This document shows positions 49,776 through 61,300 of a DNA stretch of 64,000 bases, in pieces (the first letter of the stretch is position 1; each line of letters begins with the position of its first letter). A program made the translations under genes and the position numbers. The stretch spans positions 248,001-312,000 of the forward strand of contig WFMF01000026.1 of NCBI GenBank assembly GCA_011033025.1. The letters are read 5' to 3'. This DNA comes from Beroe forskalii. Lineage: Eukaryota > Ctenophora > Nuda > Beroida > Beroidae. The notes beneath the pieces were generated by a model that did no database searches, had not been told where the DNA came from, and worked only from the letters and a program-made list of their open reading frames with translations.

Positions 49776-49937
49776 GTGTAATTTAGCTCTATACGATATG
49801 ATTATATGATACTGTGTAAGCGAACTGAGTGTTTGCTAGGTTAAAAATAACCGAAAATTGTAAAATTGGGTCGAGTATCGAGCGCTGATGTCAACGGTTT
49901 ATTAATTTACCCATAGGATCCCAAAGCTGTCAAGAAA

Positions 49938-49990
49938 TTGGCCAATCAGTGTGCGAGTTTACAGTCGACTCGCGCGCTGATTGGTCAATG
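49938..49990. repeat. CCAAT-containing foldback hairpin, copy 3
   Basis: TTGGCCAATCAGTGTGCGAG, a GTTTACAGTC loop, then GACTCGCGCGCTGATTGGTC. A fourth, tighter copy is at 54010-54050 (ACCATTCAGCGCGCGC palindrome). Confidence 0.8.
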
Positions 49991-50381
49991 TAAAAAGGGC
50001 CTGTGGGTAAGCTAATGTGCCGTAGATAATAAATATTAATTTTCCCGAGATTGTTTAGAAATGCTGAAACTAAATCATGAAAATCAAGATGTATTTTCGA
50101 CGGTTAAAAACTCTCAAATCTGTTTGCTATCGAAAATTTCCTGTTCTTGAAAAAGAGGATTTCAAGACTTTTCAGCATTTAAATGAACGATCTCAAATAT
50201 TGAAGATTTCGTTTACGCCCACCATGTTATTATAGTATGTCGGTCAGTATTAAGTTTTGTCCAAAAGAGTTTTATGTTTCACCGAATTGTTGATCTATTG
50301 GCACAGAGTAAGGCAAGAGCCAGGCGCTTTATTGTGGTCGTGAAAACTTCCCTTTTCATTTTGATGTCCTGACCTTGACCT

Positions 50382-50423
50382 AGTTTACGCCGCGTAACGC
50401 CCAGGTGTTACGCGGCGTGTTAT
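50382..50423. repeat. Isolated TTACGCCGCGTAAC palindrome pair
   Basis: GTTTACGCCGCGTAACGCCC then AGGTGTTACGCGGCGTG, an inverted pair of the core unit of the array at 50909-51628. It is preceded by a decayed GTCCTGACCTTGACCTAG end. Confidence 0.65.
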
Positions 50424-50908
50424 GCTTTAATCAGTGATGAAATGCGGCGCGAGCTTGTTGATCAAAAGTGAGCGCCACATTGTCAGCATGAAAAGCATAA
50501 TACGGCTATCCCCCACAAAAACGATTTCTAGCGTACCTATTTTTAGTTTCCACATAATTTTTTGGCGCAATGGCATGTCGCGCCACAAAATTAAAGTGGA
50601 ACTTGGAAGACTGGAAGTTCCTTCTACATCCAGTGTCAGTATTCCTTTCACTGATATTTCGACTTCAGACCTAAGATATTTCCCATTTTCTGAAACGTCC
50701 CCGAATGACCGCCCCAACTTCACGTTTAGTGCCGTGGAAATTGTCTTGCTCACTGCGCATTATATTATTATGTAAAATTTTAATATAATACCTATGTATA
50801 TTGTACAATATATTCCTTGATGATGTTATTATATATAGTATTTAAGAAGCCTTGTGTAAACAAGCGCTCTCGAGTGCATTGGAAAGTCGGCGGCTGAGTG
50901 ACGTCATT

Positions 50909-51628
50909 CGGTGGTGTTCCCGGCACAGTTTACGCCGCTAATGCCTAGCTCAGGTGTTACGCCGGGTAACCTACTGGTGTTACGCCGCGTAACGCTCAAG
51001 TGTTACGCCGCGTAATTCCCTGGTGTTACGCCGCGTAATTCCCTGGTGTTACGCCGCGTAATTCCCTGGTGTTACGCCGCGTAATTTCCTGGTGTTACGC
51101 CGCGTAATTCCCTGGTGTTACGCCGCGTAATTCCCTGGTGTTACGCTGCATAACGACCTAGCAACTGGGTGTAACGCTCAAGTGTTACGCTGCATAATTC
51201 TTAGGCGATACGCCGCGTAATTCCTTGGTGTTACGCTGCCTAATACCCAGTTGTTACGCCGCGTAAAACCTGGGTGTATCGCGGCGTAACACCTGGGTGT
51301 ATCGCGGCGTAAAACCTGGGTGTATCGCGGCGTAAAACCTGGGCGTTACACCGCGTAAAACCTGGGCGTTACACCGCGTAAAACCTGGGTGTTACGCGCC
51401 GTAAAACCTGTGCGTTATGCCAAGGTGTTACGCCGCGTAACGCCCAGGTTTTACGGCGCGTAACACCCTGGTTTTACGCCGCGTAACACTGGCGTAAATA
51501 CTGGGTGTAACGCGGCGTAAAACCTGGTTAACGTAAATTGTAACACATTTGACATAACGCACAGGTTTTGAATAGATAATTTGTAACACCCAGGTTTACG
51601 CGGTGTAAACTGGGTCGGGACACCATGG
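50909..51628. repeat. TTACGCCGCGTAA array with inverted GGTGTCCCGACC-type ends
   Basis: About 28 units of 22-23 bp, such as TTACGCCGCGTAATTCCCTG, switch orientation midway to GTAAAACCTGGGTGTATCGC. The core TTACGCCGCGTAA is itself nearly palindromic. The array is bounded by GGTGGTGTTCCCGGCACAG at the left and the inverted CTGGGTCGGGACACCATGG at the right, so the whole is a foldback element with an expanded interior. CpG density is far above the surroundings. Confidence 0.88.
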
Positions 51629-51639
51629 TCATGGTTTAG

Positions 51640-51790
51640 AATGTTGAATTGATGACGTCATTTTCATGTGCAGAATGATAAATCGATGACCTCATCATGT
51701 TTTGAATGGATGATTGATGACGTCATTATCATGGTTTAGAATGATGAACTGATGACGTCATCATGGATTTGAATGAGTGATGACGCATCG
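51640..51790 (+). repeat. Tandem cluster of CRE-type elements
   Basis: Four successive copies of ATGGTTTAGAATGNTGAATT with GATGACGTCATTATC or its decayed form, giving four to five near-perfect CREs within 150 bp. The most compact cluster in the window. Confidence 0.8.
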
Positions 51791-54700
51791 CCTTCTTTTC
51801 TCTGCTCAGACCCCTGAATATATCTCCGCCAATATCTTCGAGCTGTTTTTGTATCAAAGACAAGTTTTCTTTTAAAATTTTCTTTTTATAAGAACAAGCT
51901 GTTTGGATTGTTTAACTCAATCGAATAATGAGGGTGAATCTTAGGGTCATGAATCAAATTCAAGGTAAAAGGACTTGCCATTCATGGCACACAAGTTTTG
52001 TTTTGGAAAAGTATCAGTTTTAAAACATTCATGGACAGCAAACGTTTAAATTTTGCTATTTATACTCCTTGTCTGTTTTGCCAGATGAGTTTGAATGGTC
52101 CACCAGGGTGATTCATACTGATTCCATGATCTCCCATAATTGGTGAAGGGTCAGCTGAGAAAGTTCTAAATAAATGGAGGGATGGTATGTGGGGAATGTG
52201 ATGGGTTGGTTTTATAGGTTGAGGATGTCCTCAGACCTGACCAGTGACCTTGTAGCATTCGAGGCTGTAGAGGTTACTTAAAGGAGTTGCAATTGACACA
52301 GCTTGTGATCAGAAACAGCTGTCAACCCAATGGGGTAGCAAAGGTGGATAATTCTTCAAATAATTGGGCCCCTTCTTCTTACTCATGTAATTGGGCTACT
52401 ACGCGCACGGTTGAGTTCAATAACGTACGTGCGCACTGCGCGCACTCTTGCTTTGAGGCTCACCAGTGACAGAAGTAGAGAAAATCTTCAAATCCAACCA
52501 TCGCGCGCTACATACAAGACGCGGTATTTGCCATTCTGAATGTGGAATTCCAAATTCAGATCATTCTTTTTGGGAATGTAAATAGCGTTTTAATAGGGGA
52601 ACGATTTTGTATTTCAGTGATCTTAAATGCCTCATGTCTGACTTTCCTTTTGAAACCCTCAAATTGCAATAGGACCTATATTTCCATACATTCAAAGGGA
52701 AATCCTGCAAAGTTTAATCAAAGCAATCCATGGCGATTAATCGTGTTCCAGACACATTCATCAAGCGTGAATAACTAAAAGCCGTTCATATTGCATTATT
52801 CAGTGGATTCTCTTACAGGGGTTTCATTCTCTAGGATGGAAATGGCAGTTTGAATAGCGGTGTTCAAATGGCGACCAAATTAATCACGCTATTCTGCTGT
52901 CGACATTTCTATAAGAAATGTAGGTGAAGCATTTAGCAAGGAATCCGAAGTAAGCTGTCGCGTCAACCCCTCCCAATCCAATGCCATGCATAGAGAATTA
53001 TAAAAAGGAATGTAGCTTATAAGCAACTGGTATCATTACTGTTCTGTCCTTAGCGGCTACGGTAATGGATATTTTGTCGGTAGTTTCAGCTAAAATCCTC
53101 ATGAAAATATACGGATTTGTTAATATCATCATTGATCTTTGACATTCAGCTCGGGTATGAGTTATATACTCACACCTTTAGCATATAACACATGGTATAC
53201 ACTTACACTCGCATATTCAAGGAGGCTTAGAGAGGTTATAATGTGCCTAGAGTTTTATGCCTAGCGATCAGGGGAATTCTTTGTTCTCTAATTCCTCCTG
53301 CAATGTGGTGTGACGTGGGTCAATGGACCACTCTAACCCCTGATAATGACATCACACTCACCCACCTACTGTATAGTATAGAGTTTAATAGTAAAACTAA
53401 GGAACACAAACCAATATTCAGTGTACAAACTCGAATGAAAATTACAGGTAAAATCCTCTCAAACAAACTCGAGTCACTTCAAACTGAAATCTCTTAAATT
53501 CCAAAATATCGCTGGAAGAAAGTCCAAAAGTCAGGCATTTATTCGCCAAATTTGGTTTTAAGAAGACGAAAGCTTTTGAGACTGACAAAAATCATATCAT
53601 ATATATCAATGTTTTCACATAAAATGAATGAATCTAGGCTATATCAGTAAAATCCCTGTACACTGGAAAATACTTTATTTCTACTGTACATGTTCTATCT
53701 TAGCTTTAAATTAATTGGCATCAAAACATTGCAAGAAATTTAAAGAAAACAGTAAAACCAGTCGAGGCCTGTTCATACATCACGCAATCAATCCTTTGCC
53801 AAATTCCAACCCTCCTCCTAAACCATATTTAATAACATGCAATCCTTTGAAAACCCTCCTCCCCTGGCTGATTATTGATTGCGAATATACAAAAAATCCC
53901 TCTAATATCTTCTAGTCTACAATGCTCTGATATTAACCTCAGATTAATGACGGATTTTGGCAACAAAAGGCGTTCAATGACATTAATTTGATCCATCCAC
54001 GGGCCATTTGACATCAACCATTCAGCGCGCGCGCGCGCTGAATGGTCGACGCCGCCCGCCTATCGAACAAGGACAGCCTACTCGAGGCTGAATCAAAGTA
54101 ATCTGAGAAGACCTGAAATCGAGAATTTCATCTATACATAATCTGTAAGAACAAATAAGCGGAGGGCTTCAATCCAGAATCTTCCAAGTTTCACATTAAA
54201 TAGGCAATCTGAAAACTCGTTACATAGTAAATTGTAATAAACAAAAAGCGAAAATAGCTTAAATCCGCCACTGGAAACATGGCATCAGTTCAACAAGCTT
54301 ATCAAGTCAGTCATTTGATCAAATTAAAACATAATTTACTTAAATGTCTGTCATTTATTTAGTTACTCATCTTGAAAGATTGAAACCGTTTTAGGGAAAA
54401 CTCAATAAAACAAAGCATTTTCATATTTATAGAAATCGCTAAATCATCTTACTTTACACGCTAAGTCTATTATAAACAATAATACCTAAGTTTTCTATAT
54501 GTTTTAAAGCTACTCTAATAATTTGTGATATGAAGTATGACCTAATGTTGGGTCTGAGAGTTTTTATTTTATTACAATGTATTTTAGTGAACTTTATCCG
54601 AAACTGATTAAAACAGATAAAAACAAGGAGCATGTATCTTTCCGGTGGACCAAACTTTTACATCCTTTAAAATATGTAATATTCATACAGAAACAGTTAT

Positions 54701-55349
54701 ATCTCATCACTCAGCAAAAGTACATAAGTCAGAATGGTAATCTTGTAAAAAGCCTTCTCCGAATTAAGAACTATTACGAAACTAAACGGGTATAGGTGTG
54801 GGAAGGTGCTCGTCACTTCTGTTAGATAATGGTCTGAGTTGCGTATATAATTAATCAACTCCAAATTCAATGTCAGGCAATCATGAAATATGTTATGAAC
54901 TATTTGCTATTCTTTTTGAAACATGGCCGCTGAATACCAGTTTAAAATGCCTCAAACTCTCAAAGTAGCAAAGTCAGGGCAGCAACAGCCTTAACTACGA
55001 TAGAAATGAATGGTAGGAAATGGCCTAGAAATGGAAACTACTGAGAAAACAGCGTCGCTCAATGTAAAAAGCAGTGTGTCAGTTCATGTCAATTATCCTA
55101 ATCTAACTTCAAATAAATTCTAAGCGTTTCTGAGTTACGAGTCTTGATATGAATCGAACTATCACATCATTCTGGATCAGGCTTATCAGATAAACTGTCA
55201 GAGGAACCAGAAATGTGGGAACCAGTGAAACCTTTGCTTTTCTAATATAGAGGAGCCAATCACATTGCTTCTTTTCACCACAGGAGCCAATCACATTGCT
55301 TGGTTTTCATCTTAGGAGCCAATCACATTGCTTGATTGCTAGGAATGTC
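51791..55349. other. Intergenic region between convergent genes
   Basis: AT-rich. It holds the palindrome ACCATTCAGCGCGCGC at 54010-54050, a decayed CRE-type element near 53318-53365, and four copies of AGGAGCCAATCACATTGCTT at about 55248-55335. The ORFs at 52287-52778, 53243-53497 and 53715-53915 have no recognisable domain. Confidence 0.55.
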
Positions 55350-58300
55350 TCAGTCCTCTATGTCGTTGTTGGCATTTGCAGCGCAGAGAGCAGGGTAGTC
55401 TATTAGAGGGGAGGAGGAGCAGGGTTTGAGGGAGCTCTTAGTGGGAACAGCCGTGCTGGGCCGCAGGATGCCGTCATTGGGGGGAACTTCATCGAACACT
55501 TCCTGAGAAAAGAGGGGGAGTCAGAGAGGGAAGGGGATGAGGGTCAGAGTCATGGAAAAAGGAGCATAAGTCAGGGAGGGAACAAGTCATTGGGGGAACT
55601 TCCTGAGAAAAGAGGGGGAGAGTTAAAGGACAGATTATATGAGGGGAAAAGGGTAAGAGATGCAACGGGACAAGAGTCAAGGAGGAAGGAGGGGGCGACA
55701 AAATGTAATTTTAAAAGGAGATTTCTCGAGATATTGCTAAATATGTAACTCATTTAAAGAGGTCAAATTCGAATAATAAACATTGCAGAGGGTTAATAAG
55801 AATTAAGATGATTCCGCAATCGCCTTCTCCCAGCTCAGACAATAATAACTCCCTCATTCACACCCTCTCCTCACTCTCTTTAGCAACTCACTCTTTTCCT
55901 ATAGCAACTCACTATCCCACCATCGGTTATAGCGAGGAGTAAAAATGTAAACAATAACCACTGTCTCATGACCCTAGGTCCCAAGTTATTTCACATGAAA
56001 CACGTGCTACACAGAGATGTTACCATGACACTAGATCCCATGTTATTTCACATGAAGCACGTGCTACACAGAGAATATGTTACCTCTAATACTACAAATA
56101 TACCAGGTTACATAGCAATTCATGCTGTATATTGTGGGGCTAATAATAGCAGTGTGGGTCCCAACTCCCACGTATCCAATCCAGGGGCATGTAATTTCAG
56201 ATTTGTAGCAACCAGGCCATTCTACATTTGTAATATTATGCTACCGAGGGCTATTCATCTCACATATTTGTAGTAACAGTGTAACACAGCAATAAACAAT
56301 CACATATTCTGGGTTAGTCGCAGTAAGTAACAGGGGACTGGTATCCGTAGTAAGTAACAAGGGACTACCAGTAAATTACAAGAACATGACAATTCGAACA
56401 CTGGTACGTGACTACTGATTACTTCTTCATTAAATCTAGCCGCAGTGCCACATTCATGACTTTGATACATCAAAAAACATTTAGACCACGTGACATTAGG
56501 CCACATGACATTTAGATCACATGACATTTAGACCACGTGACTCGCACGTGACATTAAGAACACGTGACCCACGTCTTTCCAGTGTCCACGTGTAAGCACA
56601 GCTTTGACTAACAAAGAAGAGGGTAGGAGGAGTACATTTAATGAACAATACGAGCGCTGAGGGAGGAGGTTAGGCGGCCTCACACCCACAATTCCACATG
56701 TTGACCCCTGATAATGACGTCACTTTACCTCACCTAGTGTTAGCACCTCATACAGCAGGGATATATGAAAGTATGAACACATGAGCCTCACAATGTGTGA
56801 GGATGAGTGTTTCTTTGTCATAATATTATCAGAGCACATTTCATTATACGGCCGTAATATTATGCCGCTTGAGAGGGCCATATTGCTACAATGCGATGCC
56901 CCTATTGGTTACTTACTCCACCATACAATGCCCCTATTGGTCACTCGCTCCACCATACAATGCCTCTATTGGACATTGGTCACTCACTCCATCATAGCAC
57001 TAGGTACCACTTTGAATAATGAAAAAGCTTTTGAATCAACTTATTAATAAGAAACATCTGACCAGAAACATTGTCCATAAAATTAATAATTAATACTTGA
57101 ATATGAGGTATTTTGACTTTTTGCGGAAAGCGAGCCAAGTTTTCCCCCTTTCCACGCTTTGTCTAATACTATGTAATACTGGATTTAAACCTGCGAGTGT
57201 TAAACACAACAGCCAGTGAACCACTCTTTGTTGGTTAGACATCAGGCGGTGTGACGCCATCAACGCACCACTCTAACCTCTGATAATGACGTCACTCTCA
57301 GCCACCTAACAGTTTCCCCCACGAAACACAGGCGGTTAAGATGACGTCATTATCATAGCGCAATGTGGTGAGTTGATGTGGTTGAAACGCCTATTTTCTT
57401 GTGCGCAGCGTTATATAACCTTCGTAGCGGCGTGTAAAGATTAAACTATTATCTAAATACCTTATCTTTAGTAAGCTCTGAGCACAAAGATTTGTTTAAT
57501 CACTCTGTTCACCGCTTCAACACGCGTTGGAACGTGATTTGGAGTTTTCAGTAAATCTATATTCTTCATAATATTATTATCATATTTCATATTAAAGTAG
57601 TAATAAAATAATCATAAAATCAAGATCTTGCCATGCCTTGCTGACTAGGTAAGTAGGTAGTATATAACACCTGATCATGAGAATTAGAAGTAAGGAAAAT
57701 CATGAGAATTAATACGAACTGAGATTGGCAGTTTAATCATTCCCACACATAAAACCAGTGAGACGAAGTCATATAATCTCATGACTGCGATAATGAAAGA
57801 TTTACAGCTTTAGAGTAATTCTTTACAATAAATCAAGCAAAGTTTACACTTGCAGGGAATATCTATATAATTATGTACCGTAATTTATACCTTTTAGAAC
57901 AATTTTCTTCGGAAATATTAGATTTCGAGCCAGACTCAATGTGCATTATGTGAACTGCGTAAAACGGTTCAACGGTTTAACCTGCTAGACCCATGAGACA
58001 CATAATATCAGGCATATTCAACAAAGTGAAACGCGTTGTTAATAATACCTGCACCATTACTGTAAGACACATTACTACTTATCGTGTCTTATCTAGAGCG
58101 CATCTAAGTGAGTGGTAAGGTTTAATGGGGGCTATTAGTTCTGCAGAAGCTGCAGCAGAATGGTTTACAACTCTGTACCTGACCCATCACTCATGTGCTC
58201 CAATACTCCAGTATAGTAGCAGCATTTAGTGCGATACAAAAGAAATGGAATTCACTCTGACGATCTCATTCTAAACAATTTTTAAACAATTCTAATTTTA

Positions 58301-61300
58301 TTTAATCATTATACATACAATTTTGTGTTTGCAAAATTGTATGTATACCTAATGATTAAATAAAATTAGAATTGTTTTAAAAAATTGTTTTAAATTAATC
58401 CCTCCAAACAATAAAAACTGCTCTAAACCTCACTGAAATTGCCCAATTATGGGTACCCCACTGTGGGTTTCAAACAAACTCTGAGATACTCACCTCCTCT
58501 ACTAAAAACTGTTCTAACTACTCTCAAAACCTAAAATTCCGTAATTCACACTCACAATTCCCAGACTCCCCCTCAGCTCGGGTGTCCTCTGGCAGGGCTC
58601 CCCCAGACTCCCACTGGAACTGTTCTCTGATATGCTGAGTAGTTTCCCAGAGCTTCCGTTCCCTTTCTTCAGCATCCAACTACCCCGTTTTATCTTGGAG
58701 CTCTTGTACGCGAATATCTGAGGGGGGAAGGTAACATAAATGTTATGATATCCGAAAGCAGAGGTAGGTACAATGTACATGTATATTATGGTCCAGCGAC
58801 GATTTCTAGGCAAATACAGAGCCAATTTAAGAGCACAATGTTAGAAGAGTCTCCTTTGAAATCAATGTTACACCATAACTTCACGAGAAGGCTCAATTGA
58901 ACGCACCCACTCAAATGTTCTCACGAGATTAATCTCGTGAGGTTGAATGTAGCTCGTTGAGTTATATTCCATTGTTACCATGACAATGCCCAAAGAAGTG
59001 GTATGAGTTGTGGCATAAGAAGACATTGTATATTTGCACTGTCTCGAGAATGAAGAGTAGGAGCTTGAGGGAGATGTCATCATCAATGTTTGGAGTAGAC
59101 TACTGATGACGCAGAGCCCCTATAAGCCTATACTTGGAGCTCTCCTCAGCTCATATTCAGTACGTGGGACCCCTTCACGGACCCCAGGATACGGTACATT
59201 GTAAGACTGGATTGCATGGACCCATTATTATACACTATCTTTCATCCCTAGTACTAGTACGAGCCATTAGAGCATCATCCCTAGTACAAACCATTAGAGC
59301 ATTAGGACCCCTGGATATTATAACGAACTAATGCGCGACAGAGACTAGAAAATACACTGTCACTGACTCTGGAATTGTGAGAAATGAGAATAAATCATAT
59401 AGGTGCTCCTTTAGGCACCTGCGTCGTTCCGCGTCGATCGAATGAACTGATGAAATGTTTTGCGCGGACGTCATCGTAAAAGTGTATTTTAGTATTTTTT
59501 GCGTTTTTCATTTGATCAATCTATTCGATCGACGCGGAATGATGAAACCACCTAATTCATAAAGAGCTAAAGCTGCCAGACAGTAATCATTCAGACAAAA
59601 CTAGTAATTTGGAAAGAACCCAAATTCAAACAAAACTTGAAAATGATATGCAAATCCATCCTGATGTGCAGGAAATTCTAAAGACTATATTTAACACATC
59701 AGGAGCATGCAGTCCAATGCCAAAAGCTCGCGTTTACTTCTAAATTCTAAAGTTTTTTTCGTGAGTTTACAACAGACAAAAGTTACTCACGTATTGTATC
59801 ATGCGGTCCTTTGCCACCACGGTCTGTCTGAAGAGAGCCTCACTCTCCCTTAGCAACCAGAGGTTGTGACTGTAGTTCTGTAGGGCCTTACACCGGCGCT
59901 TCTCAGGAATTCCCTCCACGTAGTCCATCAGATCCTTCTGAAATGGGGGGATTAGTGGGGTAGTGGAACTAATCATTAACGTAGGAAGTAGGGAGATAGC
60001 TCAGTCGGTAGAGCAGCTGTCCCGGTCAGCAGACTTTAGTGAGTTCAAACCCCCCTCGCTTTTCTTCAGTTCATCCTAGTTTCTGTGTGTGAATACAGGC
60101 AGAGTACGGTTAAAAGGTTCCATTATTTCCTTAACTACTTTCGGTTCGGTGGTTCACTCAAAATAATATCTGAGACCTCTCTATTCGGAGCCCACTTAAC
60201 GCGGAACCTCTTATAGTTTCTGTGGCCTCTATATTCGCTTATTCGGGACCCACTTAACTCAGTACCTGAATAATTCTGCACACGAAGCTGAGGATGTGAT
60301 TTCCAACTTCCTAAAATAAACTTAAGTAAACTACCGAGTACTACCTACTGTGTACTCCATAGTGCTATAGTGGGAGGCTTCCTAAAATAAACTACCGGTG
60401 GGATGCTATTAAAACGCTAAATAACCACTTCAATTTCATGAAAAATATATGCGAAGTTGACCTCCTGTATTCCGAGAATATTTAATAGAGAATGAGATTA
60501 AGAAACCACAATACAGAAGTGCTGTGATTGGATCCGTCCATATCTCTTTGTTACAAAAGGCAAACATGAAATTGAGAATTTTTCTCTGTTAATCTGTTAG
60601 TAACTAATGCAGTGGCCTCAAAACACCGTCCACAATAACCATCTCCCTCCCTTCTTCTGACGCCGCAATAACCCTCTCTCTAAAGCTGCTGCAGATGTAG
60701 ACAAATAATCAAATCTCTGTCTCAGCTGTAATGGGCATTATAATCACTACTTGTCCAACCAGTAAAGAGTTCAGCGACATTACCACAGCGCTATAGAACT
60801 GTGTGAACTGTGAGTGGTAGTGACTCCACCTGAGAGAGATGTGAGGGTGACGTCATCAACGCCCCATTCTAACGCCTGATAATGACGTCACTCCCAACCT
60901 CCTACTCTTGGAGGTGGTAATGGTAGAATATGCGGGATATTATGCGGGTTACCACCTACTTAACCTATTTCAGTTTATTTGAGCTGTTACAAAATATAGA
61001 GTTGTCAGTCAGGCTGCAAGGTTTGCAGGAGACAGTGCGAACTGTAAAGGGAGGAAGTGGGACATAAGGAAGAGAAAACTAAATGGACAAGAGACGACTA
61101 ATTGGTGTTTTGAAAGTTGTGCAGCTCTATTTATGTAAACACTTCCTTAAGCATAGGCAGCTGCGTGTCTCTCATTTCTGTCAAGACGTCCTCAATTCCT
61201 CAATTTGTGTTGTCAAGTGTTTATTACTTTAAATTACGTCTGCGCCAAGTCAAATTAACACCATGTCTATATTGCACATGTCTGATTATAATGCCCTCTA

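Noticed and set aside
59988-60062. Functional tRNA gene
   Set aside because: A box and spacing are good, but acceptor and T stems do not pair and position 33 is not U.
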